Assembly: GCA_002311975.1 (NCBI GenBank)
Contig: DCAL01000041.1
Coordinates: 1-27,048 of the forward strand
Reading direction: 5' to 3'
Source: Fidelibacterota bacterium UBA1134
GTDB taxonomy: Bacteria > Fidelibacterota > Marinisomatia > Marinisomatales > S15-B10
Length of the DNA stretch: 27,048 nucleotides
Shown: piece by piece, positions 17,086-25,295 of the stretch
How positions within the stretch are numbered: position 1 is the stretch's first letter
Layout of the letters: each line of letters begins with the position of its first letter
Position numbers and translations under genes: made by a program
The notes under the pieces: generated by a model
Databases searched by the model: none
Told to the model about the DNA's origin: nothing
What the model saw: the letters and a program-made list of their open reading frames with translations, nothing else

Positions 17086-17158
17086 TAAAATGATGCCTGC
17101 CCGCCCTCCTTCCTCGGGAGCAGGCGGGTATCCCGAAATTTCGGGAGGAATCATTTTA
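17086..17158. repeat. 73-bp nested palindromic element with 9-bp terminal inverted repeats (repeat copy 2)
   Basis: TAAAATGAT at the left end (17086-17094) is exactly inverted as ATCATTTTA at the right end (17150-17158). Inside are the GC-rich hairpin shared with 14722-14768 (arms CCCGCC and GGCGGG) and a perfect 16-base palindrome TCCCGAAATTTCGGGA (17131-17146). The structure is like a small MITE or a BIME/REP composite. It encodes nothing. Confidence 0.8.
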
Positions 17159-17324
17159 GAACCCCCCAAGAGAGGAAGCGCCAATTCTCACCGAAATTCT
17201 CAGATTCATCACCGTCCAATGGACTGTCCGTTTACTCCCGATCTGCAACAATTCCGTACGCTCCATTGTCGTCCGCAGGACTCTGTGAGCACCCCCTCTA
17301 AGCATTTAGAATAGAGTCCCTAAG

Positions 17325-18143
17325 CTACACCGCCGGCACAAATTTGGGCAAGTGATAGCATCCAAGATCAATACGCAGATCACACAATTTTGCCACATCG
17401 GCCGCCTCCAAAACCGGCTCGTAGGAGATGGTATCTGAACGATGGAGCACAGCAGCGGCTGACTCATTTTTTTCCCAGATAGACGCCTCCTCCTGCGGCA
17501 GCGTCTCCACGGTACATCCGAGATTGATAGCCCTGAGGACTTTGTAGAGAGGCACATCTTGCGCGCCGAAGAGATTCAGCCGCACGAAGGGGACAGCGGG
17601 AATCCGCGGCAGGTCAGGCCGGCGCGCTATAAGATTCAGCACCTTGCGAAAGGCGTCCCTGTCCGATAGAGGCAGACCGAGCATGAGGCTGCCATGCCCC
17701 TTCCGCTTCTTCTCGGAACGATCCTCCGGAGAAGAAGCGTTCCGAAGCCACCGCTGCAACAGAAAGGCATCATCGCAAAGCGTGAGAAGGTTGGGGGAGG
17801 TGAGGGGCAGGTCGTCCTCCAAGCGGAACTCCTTCCCAAAGGATCGTTCCGAGAGCTGGCGCCGGGTGATGATCTCGCAGAGCTCCTCATAGCCTTCACG
17901 ATTTCGGGCAATAATGATCACACGCCTTTTCTCTTGAGTCAGTTCCGCCCCCACCAGCGGCTCAACCCCCGCCTCCCGGCAGCGGAGATAAAACTCCACC
18001 GCTCCATAAAGGCCGTCTCTATCCGCGAGACAGAGCGTCTTCACGTCGTGCTCCACAGCAAACTCCACCAGCTCGGGAATGGAATGAACCCCTTCTAAAA
18101 AAGTGTAGTAGCTTTTGCAGATGACTAACGACTTGTTACGCAG
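17325..18143 (-). pseudogene. orphan N-terminal PHP domain of a DnaE-type DNA polymerase (truncated)
   Basis: The frame encodes the start of a DNA polymerase III alpha/DnaE2-type protein: KSYYTFLEGVHSIPELVEFAV, LCLADRDGLYGAVEFY and GVEPLVGAELT are classic PHP-domain blocks. It stops after about 270 residues at LPKFVPAV, exactly where the PHP domain would pass into the polymerase palm; no polymerase motifs follow. The similarity begins about 25 codons before the first GTG (18068), yet no ATG precedes it; only a CTG at 18143 could start it after an in-frame stop at 18180-18182. Metal-binding histidines of active PHP domains (LHxH) are replaced (LVICKS). It follows ssb and dinB, as in a translesion gene group. 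I judge it a remnant; a stand-alone PHP-like protein is possible. Confidence 0.6.
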
Positions 18144-18231
18144 AAAAGGTGTATATAGAGAGCCGAAAAGGGGCCCCGTTCAGACCGTTTTTCTCAATCA
18201 GCGTCTGTTTGCGGTGAGTTAAATGCCCGTA

Positions 18232-18633
18232 TTAAAACGGCAGATCTTCGTCGTCCGAAGCCACGTCTCCCTCAGGGGGATTGTCGGTACTGGCCGGCTT
18301 TTTGCCTAACATGGTAAACATGTCACCGTGTACTTCCGTGGTAGTCCGCTTGACGCCGTCCTTATCTTCCCAAGAGCGGGTCTTCATTCTCCCTTCCACG
18401 TAAACCATCTGACCCTTCTTCAGGTACTGGCTGGCGGTCTCGGCTGACTTGCCGAACAGGACGCAGCGGTGCCACTCGGTGTGGTCTTCATACTCACCAT
18501 CACTGTTGCGGCGGCTTTCATTTGTGGCAACATTGAAATTCGCCACGGCGGTGCCCGATGGTGTGTAACGGCTATCCGGATCACCTCCAAGATGCCCTAC
18601 TATAATCGCACGATTGACGCTTCCTTTTTGCAT
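18232..18633 (-). CDS. ssb: single-stranded DNA-binding protein
   Basis: A 133-residue SSB with an OB-fold (about residues 5-108; NRAIIVGHLGGDPDSRYTPSG, WHRCVLFGKSAETASQYLKKG, VYVEGRMKTRSWEDKDG) and a short acidic tail ending DDEDLPF, the usual tip that recruits repair and replication partners. It is shorter than E. coli SSB (178) because the glycine-rich linker is reduced. The ATG is preceded by GGGAGGTG at a good distance. It lies between dinB (125 bases) and the dnaE fragment, so it may belong to a damage-tolerance transcript, or be the housekeeping ssb; I cannot tell from the window. Confidence 0.95.
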   Translation of the reverse strand: MQKGSVNRAIIVGHLGGDPDSRYTPSGTAVANFNVATNESRRNSDGEYEDHTEWHRCVLFGKSAETASQYLKKGQMVYVEGRMKTRSWEDKDGVKRTTTEVHGDMFTMLGKKPASTDNPPEGDVASDDEDLPF

Positions 18634-18758
18634 TTTATCACCTCCCTTTTTATGTTATAGGTTAATCACCTCCCGTCAAGGAATATGGACACGGGAGTAG
18701 ATTAAGTCAAGAGATTTATTCCCTTCAACAACACCATTTTTTATGCAAGAATTTGCCG

Positions 18759-19976
18759 TCACGGTTGTTCTTCTGTAGTACATGACATCCTGTAGGAACT
18801 TGCACAGTTTATAAGATAAACGGCCTCTCCCCGCAGCACCGCATCAAACCCAAATCGCTGCCGCATTTTGTCCACCGCAATCAAGCGCCGCCGCTCTTTC
18901 AGCCACGCCCCTTCATCAAAAAGATGCATCTGATGATAACAGTGCGTCAGATTGGAAAGTCCCACCCCGATGAGGCGGATGCCTACCCGGCGAGTGATGG
19001 CTTTTTGCATTAAGTCGTTAGCCACAGAGTACAGAGCGTCGTCCCGGTTATTTGGCTGAGGGAGGGTGCGGGAGCGGTCGAGAGTCTCGAAGTCCTCGTA
19101 GCGAATCTTGACGCTCACAGTGCGGGCGGCTTTACCCTCTTGGCGCAGGCGGCGGCACACCTTTTCCGTAAGGTAGTGGAGGACGGCCGTAAGGTAGCGC
19201 CGGTCGGTGGTGTCGCTGCGGAAGGTGGTCTCTTTGCTGATGGACTTCCGCTGCCAGTCCGGCGTGAGGTCGCTGCCACCCTCTCCACAGGCGGCGCGCC
19301 AGAGGTACTTTCCATAGAGACCAAAGGCGGCTTCCATGAGGGACCCTCCCGCCGCGGCGATCTGTCTTACCGCTTCCAGCCCGAAACTCCTTAGCGTAGC
19401 GGACATTTTTTCTCCCACACCGGGGATAATCTCCACCGGAAGCGGTGCCAGAAAGGACGCCTCCCGGCCCGGCAGGATGTGGAGGAGTCCATTGGGCTTG
19501 GCGTGGTTGGAAGCGATCTTTGCCATCAGTTTATTCTGCGCCACGCCCACCGTACAATCGAGCCGAGTCGCCTGCTTCACGGCCCAGCGGAGCCGCTCCC
19601 CCACCTCCATGGGATCACCCCACAGCCGTTCCGTGCCGGTGAGGTCCACGTACCCTTCATCAATGGAGGTCATCTCCACCAATGACGAAAACGACTGAAG
19701 CACCTCCTTTACCTTAAAGTGATACCGGTCGTACAGATCAAAGTCCACCGGCACCACCACAAGATCAGGACAGAGCCGCAGCGCCACCGCCATGGGCATA
19801 GCCGATTGGACGCCGTACTCCCTCGCTTCATAAGAAGCGGACGTCACCACCGAACGACCTCTATCGGGATCTCCTCCCACCGCCACCGGCTTCCCCTTCA
19901 GGGAAGGATCCTTCAGCCGCTCCACGGCCACGAAGAAACAGTCCATGTCAATATGAGCTATCATTTCAGTTGGCAT
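18759..19976 (-). CDS. dinB: DNA polymerase IV (translesion, Y-family)
   Basis: A 405-residue error-prone polymerase that copies past damaged bases. Catalytic residues are Asp10 in AHIDMDCFFVAVE and Asp106/Glu107 in TSIDEGYVDL; Phe15 is the probable steric gate against ribonucleotides. VVTSASYEAREYGVQSAMP is the fingers motif, LPVEIIPGVGEKMSATLRSFG the thumb helix-hairpin-helix, and the little-finger domain occupies about 240-350. QMHLFDE near residue 358 is a beta-clamp binding motif. A tail of about 45 residues follows it, longer than in E. coli. The start could be the first ATG (19976) or the second (19964); neither has a strong ribosome binding site. It is upstream of ssb and the dnaE fragment. 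Confidence 0.95.
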   Translation of the reverse strand: MPTEMIAHIDMDCFFVAVERLKDPSLKGKPVAVGGDPDRGRSVVTSASYEAREYGVQSAMPMAVALRLCPDLVVVPVDFDLYDRYHFKVKEVLQSFSSLVEMTSIDEGYVDLTGTERLWGDPMEVGERLRWAVKQATRLDCTVGVAQNKLMAKIASNHAKPNGLLHILPGREASFLAPLPVEIIPGVGEKMSATLRSFGLEAVRQIAAAGGSLMEAAFGLYGKYLWRAACGEGGSDLTPDWQRKSISKETTFRSDTTDRRYLTAVLHYLTEKVCRRLRQEGKAARTVSVKIRYEDFETLDRSRTLPQPNNRDDALYSVANDLMQKAITRRVGIRLIGVGLSNLTHCYHQMHLFDEGAWLKERRRLIAVDKMRQRFGFDAVLRGEAVYLINCASSYRMSCTTEEQP

Positions 19977-20199
19977 CTTGCAGTGGCAGTAGGCAGTCTT
20001 ACCAGTTCATTTCTCGGACTGCAAACTGCTACTGCTTACTGGTTATGGCTCCGCCCCATCAGTCACACTGAGACAAGGTTTTCCATAACTCAGCAAGCTC
20101 CTCAAAGAGTCCCTAAGGCTAATCTCAAAAAGGTTACTTCTTACTTATCACTCGTTACTTGCTGCTACTTCCTCCGCAAGTATAGCATACAAAAGGCGT
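19977..20199. repeat. low-complexity repeats upstream of dinB
   Basis: Variants of GCAGTAGGCAGT and ACTGCTACTGC occur as imperfect inverted copies at about 19979-20042, followed at about 20139-20169 by repeated TTACT/TTACTT words. No gene is supported. This is the dinB 5' region, so part may be its promoter, but I cannot identify it. Confidence 0.45.
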
Positions 20200-20210
20200 A
20201 TAGTTCAACA

Positions 20211-20241
20211 AAAATCAGGGGGGACAGGTAAAAATCCCCCC
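20211..20241 (-). terminator. intrinsic terminator after the repeat-rich secreted protein gene
   Basis: On the minus strand GGGGGA and TCCCCC form a stem around TTTTTACCTG, followed by TGATTTTTG. It begins about 12 bases after the stop codon at 20253, well placed for Rho-independent termination. Confidence 0.6.
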
Positions 20242-20252
20242 AGAAATCGACC

Positions 20253-23234
20253 TTATTTCAACAGCAGCATTTTCTGAGTTTGAGTGAATTCTCCAGCCCG
20301 GATGCGGTAGAGATAAATCCCTGCACTCACCAGCCTGCCTGATTCATCCGTCCCGTCCCACTCCGCCTCATGAAAACCACTCACCAGTTCACGGCTCACC
20401 AAGAACTTCACCTCCCTGCCGAGCACATCGTAGACAATCAGAGAAACGCGTCCTGCCTCAGGAAGATCGAACCGGATGGTAGTGGCGGGGTTGAAGGGGT
20501 TGGGATAGTTGGCGTGCAGAGCAAACGATAGTGGCATGCTCAGATCGTCATCCAGAGCGACGGGCGGACCCTCACCCTCAAGATAGATGTTATACTCCAT
20601 CACCTCATCCACGATCTCTACATCCCGCTCTACCAGTTGATCCTCATAGCCCCAGCCGCCGGCGAAAATGTCGTAGGTGCCGTTAGGAACGGCCATGCAA
20701 AACTTGCCGTTGCGCTGTGTCCCCACAGTCCTGTCCCACTCTTTTGCCTCATCGCGCGCCCAGACCCACCCGTTGTCCACCGGCTCGCCGGTCGCCAGTG
20801 AATAGACACGCCCCTCAAAGGCTGATAGTGTCTTGTGGATGTGAAAATCCATACCGGAAGATTCTGACAGGACTCTATCGTAATACTGTTTCTCAACATA
20901 GGTATTGTCCGGCAGTTCCCAGTCGTGAAGCCAGACCGAATAGCCTAAATCCGCATCGGCCTCACTGGCCACCCAGAGTGTGTAGCTGCCGTCTTCGGTT
21001 GACCTTGTCTCCGTCCACCCCAGGCGCGCGCCGGCCTGGATGCCGATCCCCCTGAAGGGAGATTCATCGAGGTAGATCGTCCCTGTGATAGTAGCATCTG
21101 CTTTGAAAGCTGACAGATCCACCGTCTCCGTCGCCCCTTCAGCCACGAACAGCAGCGTATCCCGGGAAGCCATGTAATGAGGTATCAGTCCCCAGACATC
21201 GATGCCCACGTGCCACTCCCCTTCAATCACTCCCACCTTGTAGTATCCGCTCTCATCAGTCTTGATCTCAGCATGATTCCAAGGAGGTGTGTCGGAATTG
21301 AGATACACTTGCACATCGGTGATAGGGGTGGCGTCATCGTCCAGCACCTTGCCTTCTACCCACGCATTGGCGTAGGTGAGACGAAAATCTAGGGCACCTG
21401 AATTGGACGGGATATTGTAGTACACGTTAAGAATGAACACCTTTTCGGCTAACTCCCAATCGTGAAGCCGTACGTGATAGCCGCCTTCAACATCGGCCGC
21501 ACCGGCAACGGAGAGAGTATAGGAACCGTTGTGATCAGTCTCTGTCTGCGTCCATCCCAGACGGCTGCGCGCCTCCACTCCCAGATTGGCAACTGGCACT
21601 CCATCCAGTCTGACGGTCCCTGTGATAGTGGCATCAGTTGAGTAAACGGTTATATCCACCGTCTCCGTGGCGGACTCCCCCACCTGCACAACCTTATCGT
21701 TGGGCGTGAGATAATCCGGTCTCAAGTCCCAGCCGTCCACACCGATCCGCCAGCGGCCGCGCATGACACCCATTGCGAAGAACCCGGAAGCGTCAGTCAT
21801 GGCCCCGGCACCGCCGCCTCCGCCATCCTCACGATTGGCCCACACCCGCACATGGGGTATCGGATTTCCTGATTCATCTGCTATCTTCCCTTCGATCCGG
21901 GATGTGGGAGGCACGATATGAAAATCGATCTCTGTCGCTCCGGACATGACATCGCGATAGTTCTCCTGAACGATCAGATTGGGGGGCAGCGACCAGTCAT
22001 TCAGCCACACGCCGTAGCCGCCCTCGGCATCGGCCTCACTGGCCACGGGCAGGAGATAGGTACCGTCCTCCCTTGACCTTGTTTCAGTCCAGCCCAGTTC
22101 ACTGTGAGCGCCGATTGAAAATGGCTCAAAGAGAGGCGCCCCTTCGTAATGAATGGTGCCGCTTATGGTGGCATCGGCAGAGTAGGCGACAAAATCTTGC
22201 GTCACTGTGGCACCTTCATCGATGGCCAGATCCTCCCCATGAGGCACAAGGTATTCTGGGATCGTATACCAGCTGTCAGGCTGAACCCACCACCGTCCTT
22301 CAATGACACCGAGCTTGAAATAGCCGTCGGCATCTGTGTACGCTTCAGCGTGATTTCCTGTATGACGCTCATTCGCGAAAACGCGGATTTCCGCTATGGG
22401 GTTGGCGTCTTCATCGGTCACCTTGCCTTCCACCCACGCAGATGGAGATCGAAGCTGGATCGTAAGATTGGTGGTGCCGGAAGAAATGTTCCTGTAATCC
22501 TCCTCAAGATGGGCCGACTGCGACAGGCTCCACGTGTCTACCCAGATGGCGTATCCCCCGGTGGCGTCGGCCTCGCTGGCCACATCGAGCGTGAACGTGC
22601 CGTCAGAATTTGAGGCTGTGTTCGTCCAGCCGGTGGAGCCGTCGGCCGATATATTGATATTGGCTAAGGGAGAATCATCCAGCATGACCACGCCGGTGAT
22701 GGTCGCATCACTGACGTAAACAGTAAAATCGACAACGACTGTGGCGCCCTCCTCCGCACGGACTTCCTTATCCCGAGGGGACATGTAGTCAGGGATGAGA
22801 TCGCCCCTGTCCAGCCAGAGACGATTTCTGCCAGCGGTAATGGTCAACTGATAGAAACCGTTTGCGTCTGTGGTAGTCCAGCTTCCGCCGTGGCCCTCCA
22901 TCGACTCCACGGACACATTTATCTCCGCAACAGGGTTGCCGTCGTCATCGGCTACAACCCCTTCAATCGATGCACTCCCGGAGAGCTGATACACTGAAGA
23001 CCTCTGAACGAATCGACCGGTACGCCCCTCCTCCCGCGCCGCGGCACTCCTTCTGCTCATCTCAATCTTGCGGCGCTGTAGCTCAGTCTGACGATCCATC
23101 AGAGACTGGCGCTGGCCGCTCACTCTTTCAAGTTGAAGTGCAGCCTCTCTGACCGGATGTCGATCAGGACTGTTTGCGGCGGTTGAGTATGTTAGAAGAG
23201 AGAAAAAGAACAGACAAAAAAAATAGTTACGCAT
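20253..23234 (-). CDS. large secreted protein with tandem carboxypeptidase-regulatory-like repeats and a C-terminal sorting domain
   Basis: About 993 residues from the ATG at 23234, six bases after GAGG (another ATG lies at 23237; the open frame to 23339 lacks a better site). A signal peptide (MRNYFFCLFFFSLLTYSTA) and a charged, coiled-coil-like stretch (about 22-75) precede four tandem units of about 178 residues. Each unit pairs an ExxGKVxDxxGNPI...GYFKLGV...W sheet with a DATITGTVxLD...LGWTETxSxxDGTYTLxVASEADAxGGY sheet, like CnaB/carboxypeptidase regulatory domains (eight in all). A ninth variant (FEGRVYSLATGEPVD) follows. The last ~90 residues, from YPNPFNPATTIRFDLP to KMLLLK, are a type IX secretion-like sorting domain. 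It is probably a surface or extracellular structural protein; no catalytic motif is seen. Confidence 0.82.
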   Translation of the reverse strand: MRNYFFCLFFFSLLTYSTAANSPDRHPVREAALQLERVSGQRQSLMDRQTELQRRKIEMSRRSAAAREEGRTGRFVQRSSVYQLSGSASIEGVVADDDGNPVAEINVSVESMEGHGGSWTTTDANGFYQLTITAGRNRLWLDRGDLIPDYMSPRDKEVRAEEGATVVVDFTVYVSDATITGVVMLDDSPLANINISADGSTGWTNTASNSDGTFTLDVASEADATGGYAIWVDTWSLSQSAHLEEDYRNISSGTTNLTIQLRSPSAWVEGKVTDEDANPIAEIRVFANERHTGNHAEAYTDADGYFKLGVIEGRWWVQPDSWYTIPEYLVPHGEDLAIDEGATVTQDFVAYSADATISGTIHYEGAPLFEPFSIGAHSELGWTETRSREDGTYLLPVASEADAEGGYGVWLNDWSLPPNLIVQENYRDVMSGATEIDFHIVPPTSRIEGKIADESGNPIPHVRVWANREDGGGGGAGAMTDASGFFAMGVMRGRWRIGVDGWDLRPDYLTPNDKVVQVGESATETVDITVYSTDATITGTVRLDGVPVANLGVEARSRLGWTQTETDHNGSYTLSVAGAADVEGGYHVRLHDWELAEKVFILNVYYNIPSNSGALDFRLTYANAWVEGKVLDDDATPITDVQVYLNSDTPPWNHAEIKTDESGYYKVGVIEGEWHVGIDVWGLIPHYMASRDTLLFVAEGATETVDLSAFKADATITGTIYLDESPFRGIGIQAGARLGWTETRSTEDGSYTLWVASEADADLGYSVWLHDWELPDNTYVEKQYYDRVLSESSGMDFHIHKTLSAFEGRVYSLATGEPVDNGWVWARDEAKEWDRTVGTQRNGKFCMAVPNGTYDIFAGGWGYEDQLVERDVEIVDEVMEYNIYLEGEGPPVALDDDLSMPLSFALHANYPNPFNPATTIRFDLPEAGRVSLIVYDVLGREVKFLVSRELVSGFHEAEWDGTDESGRLVSAGIYLYRIRAGEFTQTQKMLLLK

Positions 23235-23416
23235 CATATCCCTCACTTTCCTTGTTTGACACAGGTTATTACTCCGGCCTCTCACAATCCTTAAGTCAAG
23301 TCTCCTTCTTCGTCGGATTCTTAACTCAAGTCTTGTCAAGCGAACGGCAGCATTTCACTCCAATTTACAGTTCATGCGGCAAAAGTTAAAAAAATGTGCT
23401 CACTCTCAAGTTTTGA

Positions 23417-23668
23417 TTAGTTGAGCAATAACATCTTGCGCATCTGCATGAAATCACCCGCTCGAATCTGATACAGATACACTCCCGCACTCACCACGGT
23501 CCCCAACTCATCCCTCCCATCCCACACAGCTTCATGGAAACCACTCACCCCGCCTGACTGGCCGTCTAGGCGGGCAGTCAGTTCACCGCTCACCAAGAAC
23601 TTCACCTCCCTGCCAAGCACATCGTAGACAATCAGTGAGACACGTCCCGCCTCAGGAAGATCAAATCG
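23417..23668 (-). pseudogene. 3' remnant of a secreted protein gene: C-terminal sorting domain only
   Basis: The last ~84 codons of a sorting-domain protein, from RFDLPEAGRVSLIVYDVLG to KMLLLN, closely resembling the end of the gene at 20253. Similarity ends sharply at 23668/23669; the next upstream codon on this strand is a stop, TAG, and what follows is AT-rich sequence coding on the other strand. Relative to its neighbour's tail it carries ten extra residues (TARLDGQSGG) encoded by a 30-base palindromic insertion. It has no start or signal peptide, so it is not a functional gene. I infer it is the 3' end of the gene whose 5' end is at 25497-26013. Confidence 0.75.
23549..23578. repeat. 30-bp palindromic insertion in a coding remnant (repeat copy 3)
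   Basis: Compared with the matching part of the gene at 20253, exactly 30 extra bases are present. On the minus strand they read ACTGCCCGCC, then TAGACGGCCA, then GTCAGGCGGG. The arms CCCGCC and GGCGGG and the flanking CTG and TCA match the hairpin core of copies 1 and 2. The length is a multiple of three and no stop is created in the host frame. Confidence 0.75.
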
Positions 23669-23670
23669 CT

Positions 23671-23853
23671 ACTTTTTTCAAACCTAATGCCATAGATGCC
23701 GGGAACCCCTCAAGTAAGTATAACGATGCTGATTGGCGTTATTGTGTTGAGGGTAAAGAGTTTGGAGATTCAGATATAGGTATTTTTTCAGTGACCAATT
23801 TAAATTATGTCCGAAATGATTTGGGTGCTTTTGGAGGCCCCGGAGGTAATTGA
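23671..23853 (+). pseudogene. 3' remnant of a right-handed beta-helix type secreted protein
   Basis: About 60 codons ending in a TGA: NAIDAGNPSSKYNDADW and YVRNDLGAFGGPGGN. The pair 'AIDAGNPSSxYND' and 'RNDxGAFGGP' is the typical end of parallel beta-helix (pectate-lyase-like) surface proteins in FCB bacteria. Nothing upstream in frame continues the homology, because the junction at 23668/23669 cuts into the opposite-strand sorting-domain remnant. It is the only plus-strand coding trace in the window. Confidence 0.6.
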
Positions 23854-24152
23854 CGACCTATCGATGGAGATGCTTTAGATTTAGGTTCTCGGAACCTTTC
23901 AATTTTTCAATTCAAATCAAATTTAATTATAAGGTTTGGAATTCACTTTCAGATCAGAAGTATTTGTTTCAATCTGTAAAGAAGTACAGTTTTCAAACCT
24001 AGAGATAAATTGACTTCTCTTATCAGAGAAAAAAGTAAGTACTATAAGAACCAATTCAGATAAGTACCTACTGTTCACTCCTCGCTGTTAATATAATGGC
24101 GCTAATAGACTCATGGAGAACTATTTTTCATTTATTTCTGGGGTGTAGTTCT
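23854..24152. other. AT-rich non-coding spacer
   Basis: Strongly AT-rich sequence between the beta-helix remnant and the esterase gene. The two neighbouring genes converge on it, so it may hold terminators, but no clear stem with a T-run stands out. Confidence 0.5.
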
Positions 24153-25295
24153 TTAATTATTTTTGAATTGTTTCTTAAAGAACGATGTTGCCATTTTAAT
24201 TGCCCTATCATTTCCCTCGTAGAATCCATGACCTTCGCCTTCAATCCAAGTTAGCTCAACATATGCTCCTACTTCTGAGTATTTATCATATAAATCCTGA
24301 CTGTTATCTGGAGTTACTGTTTTATCAGTGGTTCCATGAATTAGATAAAGTGGTGCTGAATTAGGAGAGATATATTCATATGGGGAAATAAGTTTCATTT
24401 CCTCAATTGAAGCCCCAAGCAGTTCATTTAGCCAAGATTCTTTCTCCATATTAAACGCTGGCGTAGCGATACCAACAACCGCTTGGACTTCACTTGAGAC
24501 ATGATTATTTCCAGCCTTTCCTTCTAGCTCAATTACATCCGCTGTAGTGCCGAGCAATGTTACAAGATGAGCACCAGCTGATGCTCCAATTGCTCCAATC
24601 CGATTAGGATCAATATTGTACTTTTCAGCATTGGATCTAACCCATCTCACAGCAGCCTTAGAATCATATACGCAATCAATAACTTTTACAGCTGGTAGCA
24701 TTCGATAGTCAATAGTTACTGCGGCAAAGCCGTGGGACGCCAAATATTTCGCGAAAGGCTCAAACCATAGACGTCTGTTTACTTTCCAACCACCGCCATG
24801 AATTGCAACGATACAAGGAATTGGCTTATCTATGGAGTCTTTGGGCAGAAATAAATCTAGCCCCAATTTTTTGTTGGGATACTCTGCAAATATCAGATCA
24901 CGATGTTCGGTAATATTTTTTGTAGAGAACTCAAAGATTGGCATATTGGCATATAGCTCAAAACTTAGAATAGTTAGAACTTTCTCCCATTTTTCTTCAC
25001 ACTCTTGATTTAGTAATGAGTTATTCTTGCAGAATTCAATGAATTTTTCTATGGAATCAAAAGGTTCTTCTTTGGAACGATTGATTGCTATGAAAAGTTC
25101 TCGGCGGGCTCGAATGTAGGCATCATTTATATCGGAAATACATTTACTTTCAGTTTCGAAGTATCCAATATAATCTTCTTCAGCTTTCAGTCTATTCAAG
25201 AAACCTTCATACTCAGAATCATTTTTGGAATCACACTGCGTAATACATGTAAGAATAATGATTACCACCAAAGGTGGAATTGATTTATGAACCAT
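24153..25295 (-). CDS. AT-rich alpha/beta hydrolase (BD-FAE/HSL-like esterase), exported
   Basis: A 380-residue protein with a hydrophobic N-terminal signal (PPLVVIIILTC) and a possible but non-standard lipobox ITQC (Cys21). Residues 22-125 form a helical, charged region that I do not recognise. Residues 135-378 are a lipase/esterase domain: oxyanion motif AIHGGGW (164-170), nucleophile Ser239 in GASAG, Asp324 in HGTTDKTVTP and His356 in GEGHGF, a complete triad. The arrangement fits the BD-FAE/hormone-sensitive-lipase-like esterases that deacetylate or de-esterify plant or algal carbohydrates; substrate is not shown. Base composition is far more AT-rich than its neighbours, and it sits between pseudogene pieces, pointing to acquisition with the surrounding segment. 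The ribosome binding site is weak. Confidence 0.85.
   Translation of the reverse strand: MVHKSIPPLVVIIILTCITQCDSKNDSEYEGFLNRLKAEEDYIGYFETESKCISDINDAYIRARRELFIAINRSKEEPFDSIEKFIEFCKNNSLLNQECEEKWEKVLTILSFELYANMPIFEFSTKNITEHRDLIFAEYPNKKLGLDLFLPKDSIDKPIPCIVAIHGGGWKVNRRLWFEPFAKYLASHGFAAVTIDYRMLPAVKVIDCVYDSKAAVRWVRSNAEKYNIDPNRIGAIGASAGAHLVTLLGTTADVIELEGKAGNNHVSSEVQAVVGIATPAFNMEKESWLNELLGASIEEMKLISPYEYISPNSAPLYLIHGTTDKTVTPDNSQDLYDKYSEVGAYVELTWIEGEGHGFYEGNDRAIKMATSFFKKQFKNN

Larger units (their letters stand above)
16971..17324. other. gene-free stretch rich in palindromes
   Basis: These 354 bases lie between the truncated dnaE fragment and the Lrp-type gene. They contain a CCCGAT/ATCGGG hairpin (17045-17058) and a 73-bp nested palindromic element (17086-17158). 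No coding sequence is supported. Confidence 0.6.

Noticed and set aside
17325..18068. Reading the PHP protein as an active stand-alone phosphoesterase
   Set aside because: The usual metal-binding histidines are replaced and the sequence matches the DnaE-type PHP, not the histidinol-phosphatase type.
19979..20169. CRISPR-like array upstream of dinB
   Set aside because: The repeats are short, irregular and without uniform spacers; this is low-complexity sequence.
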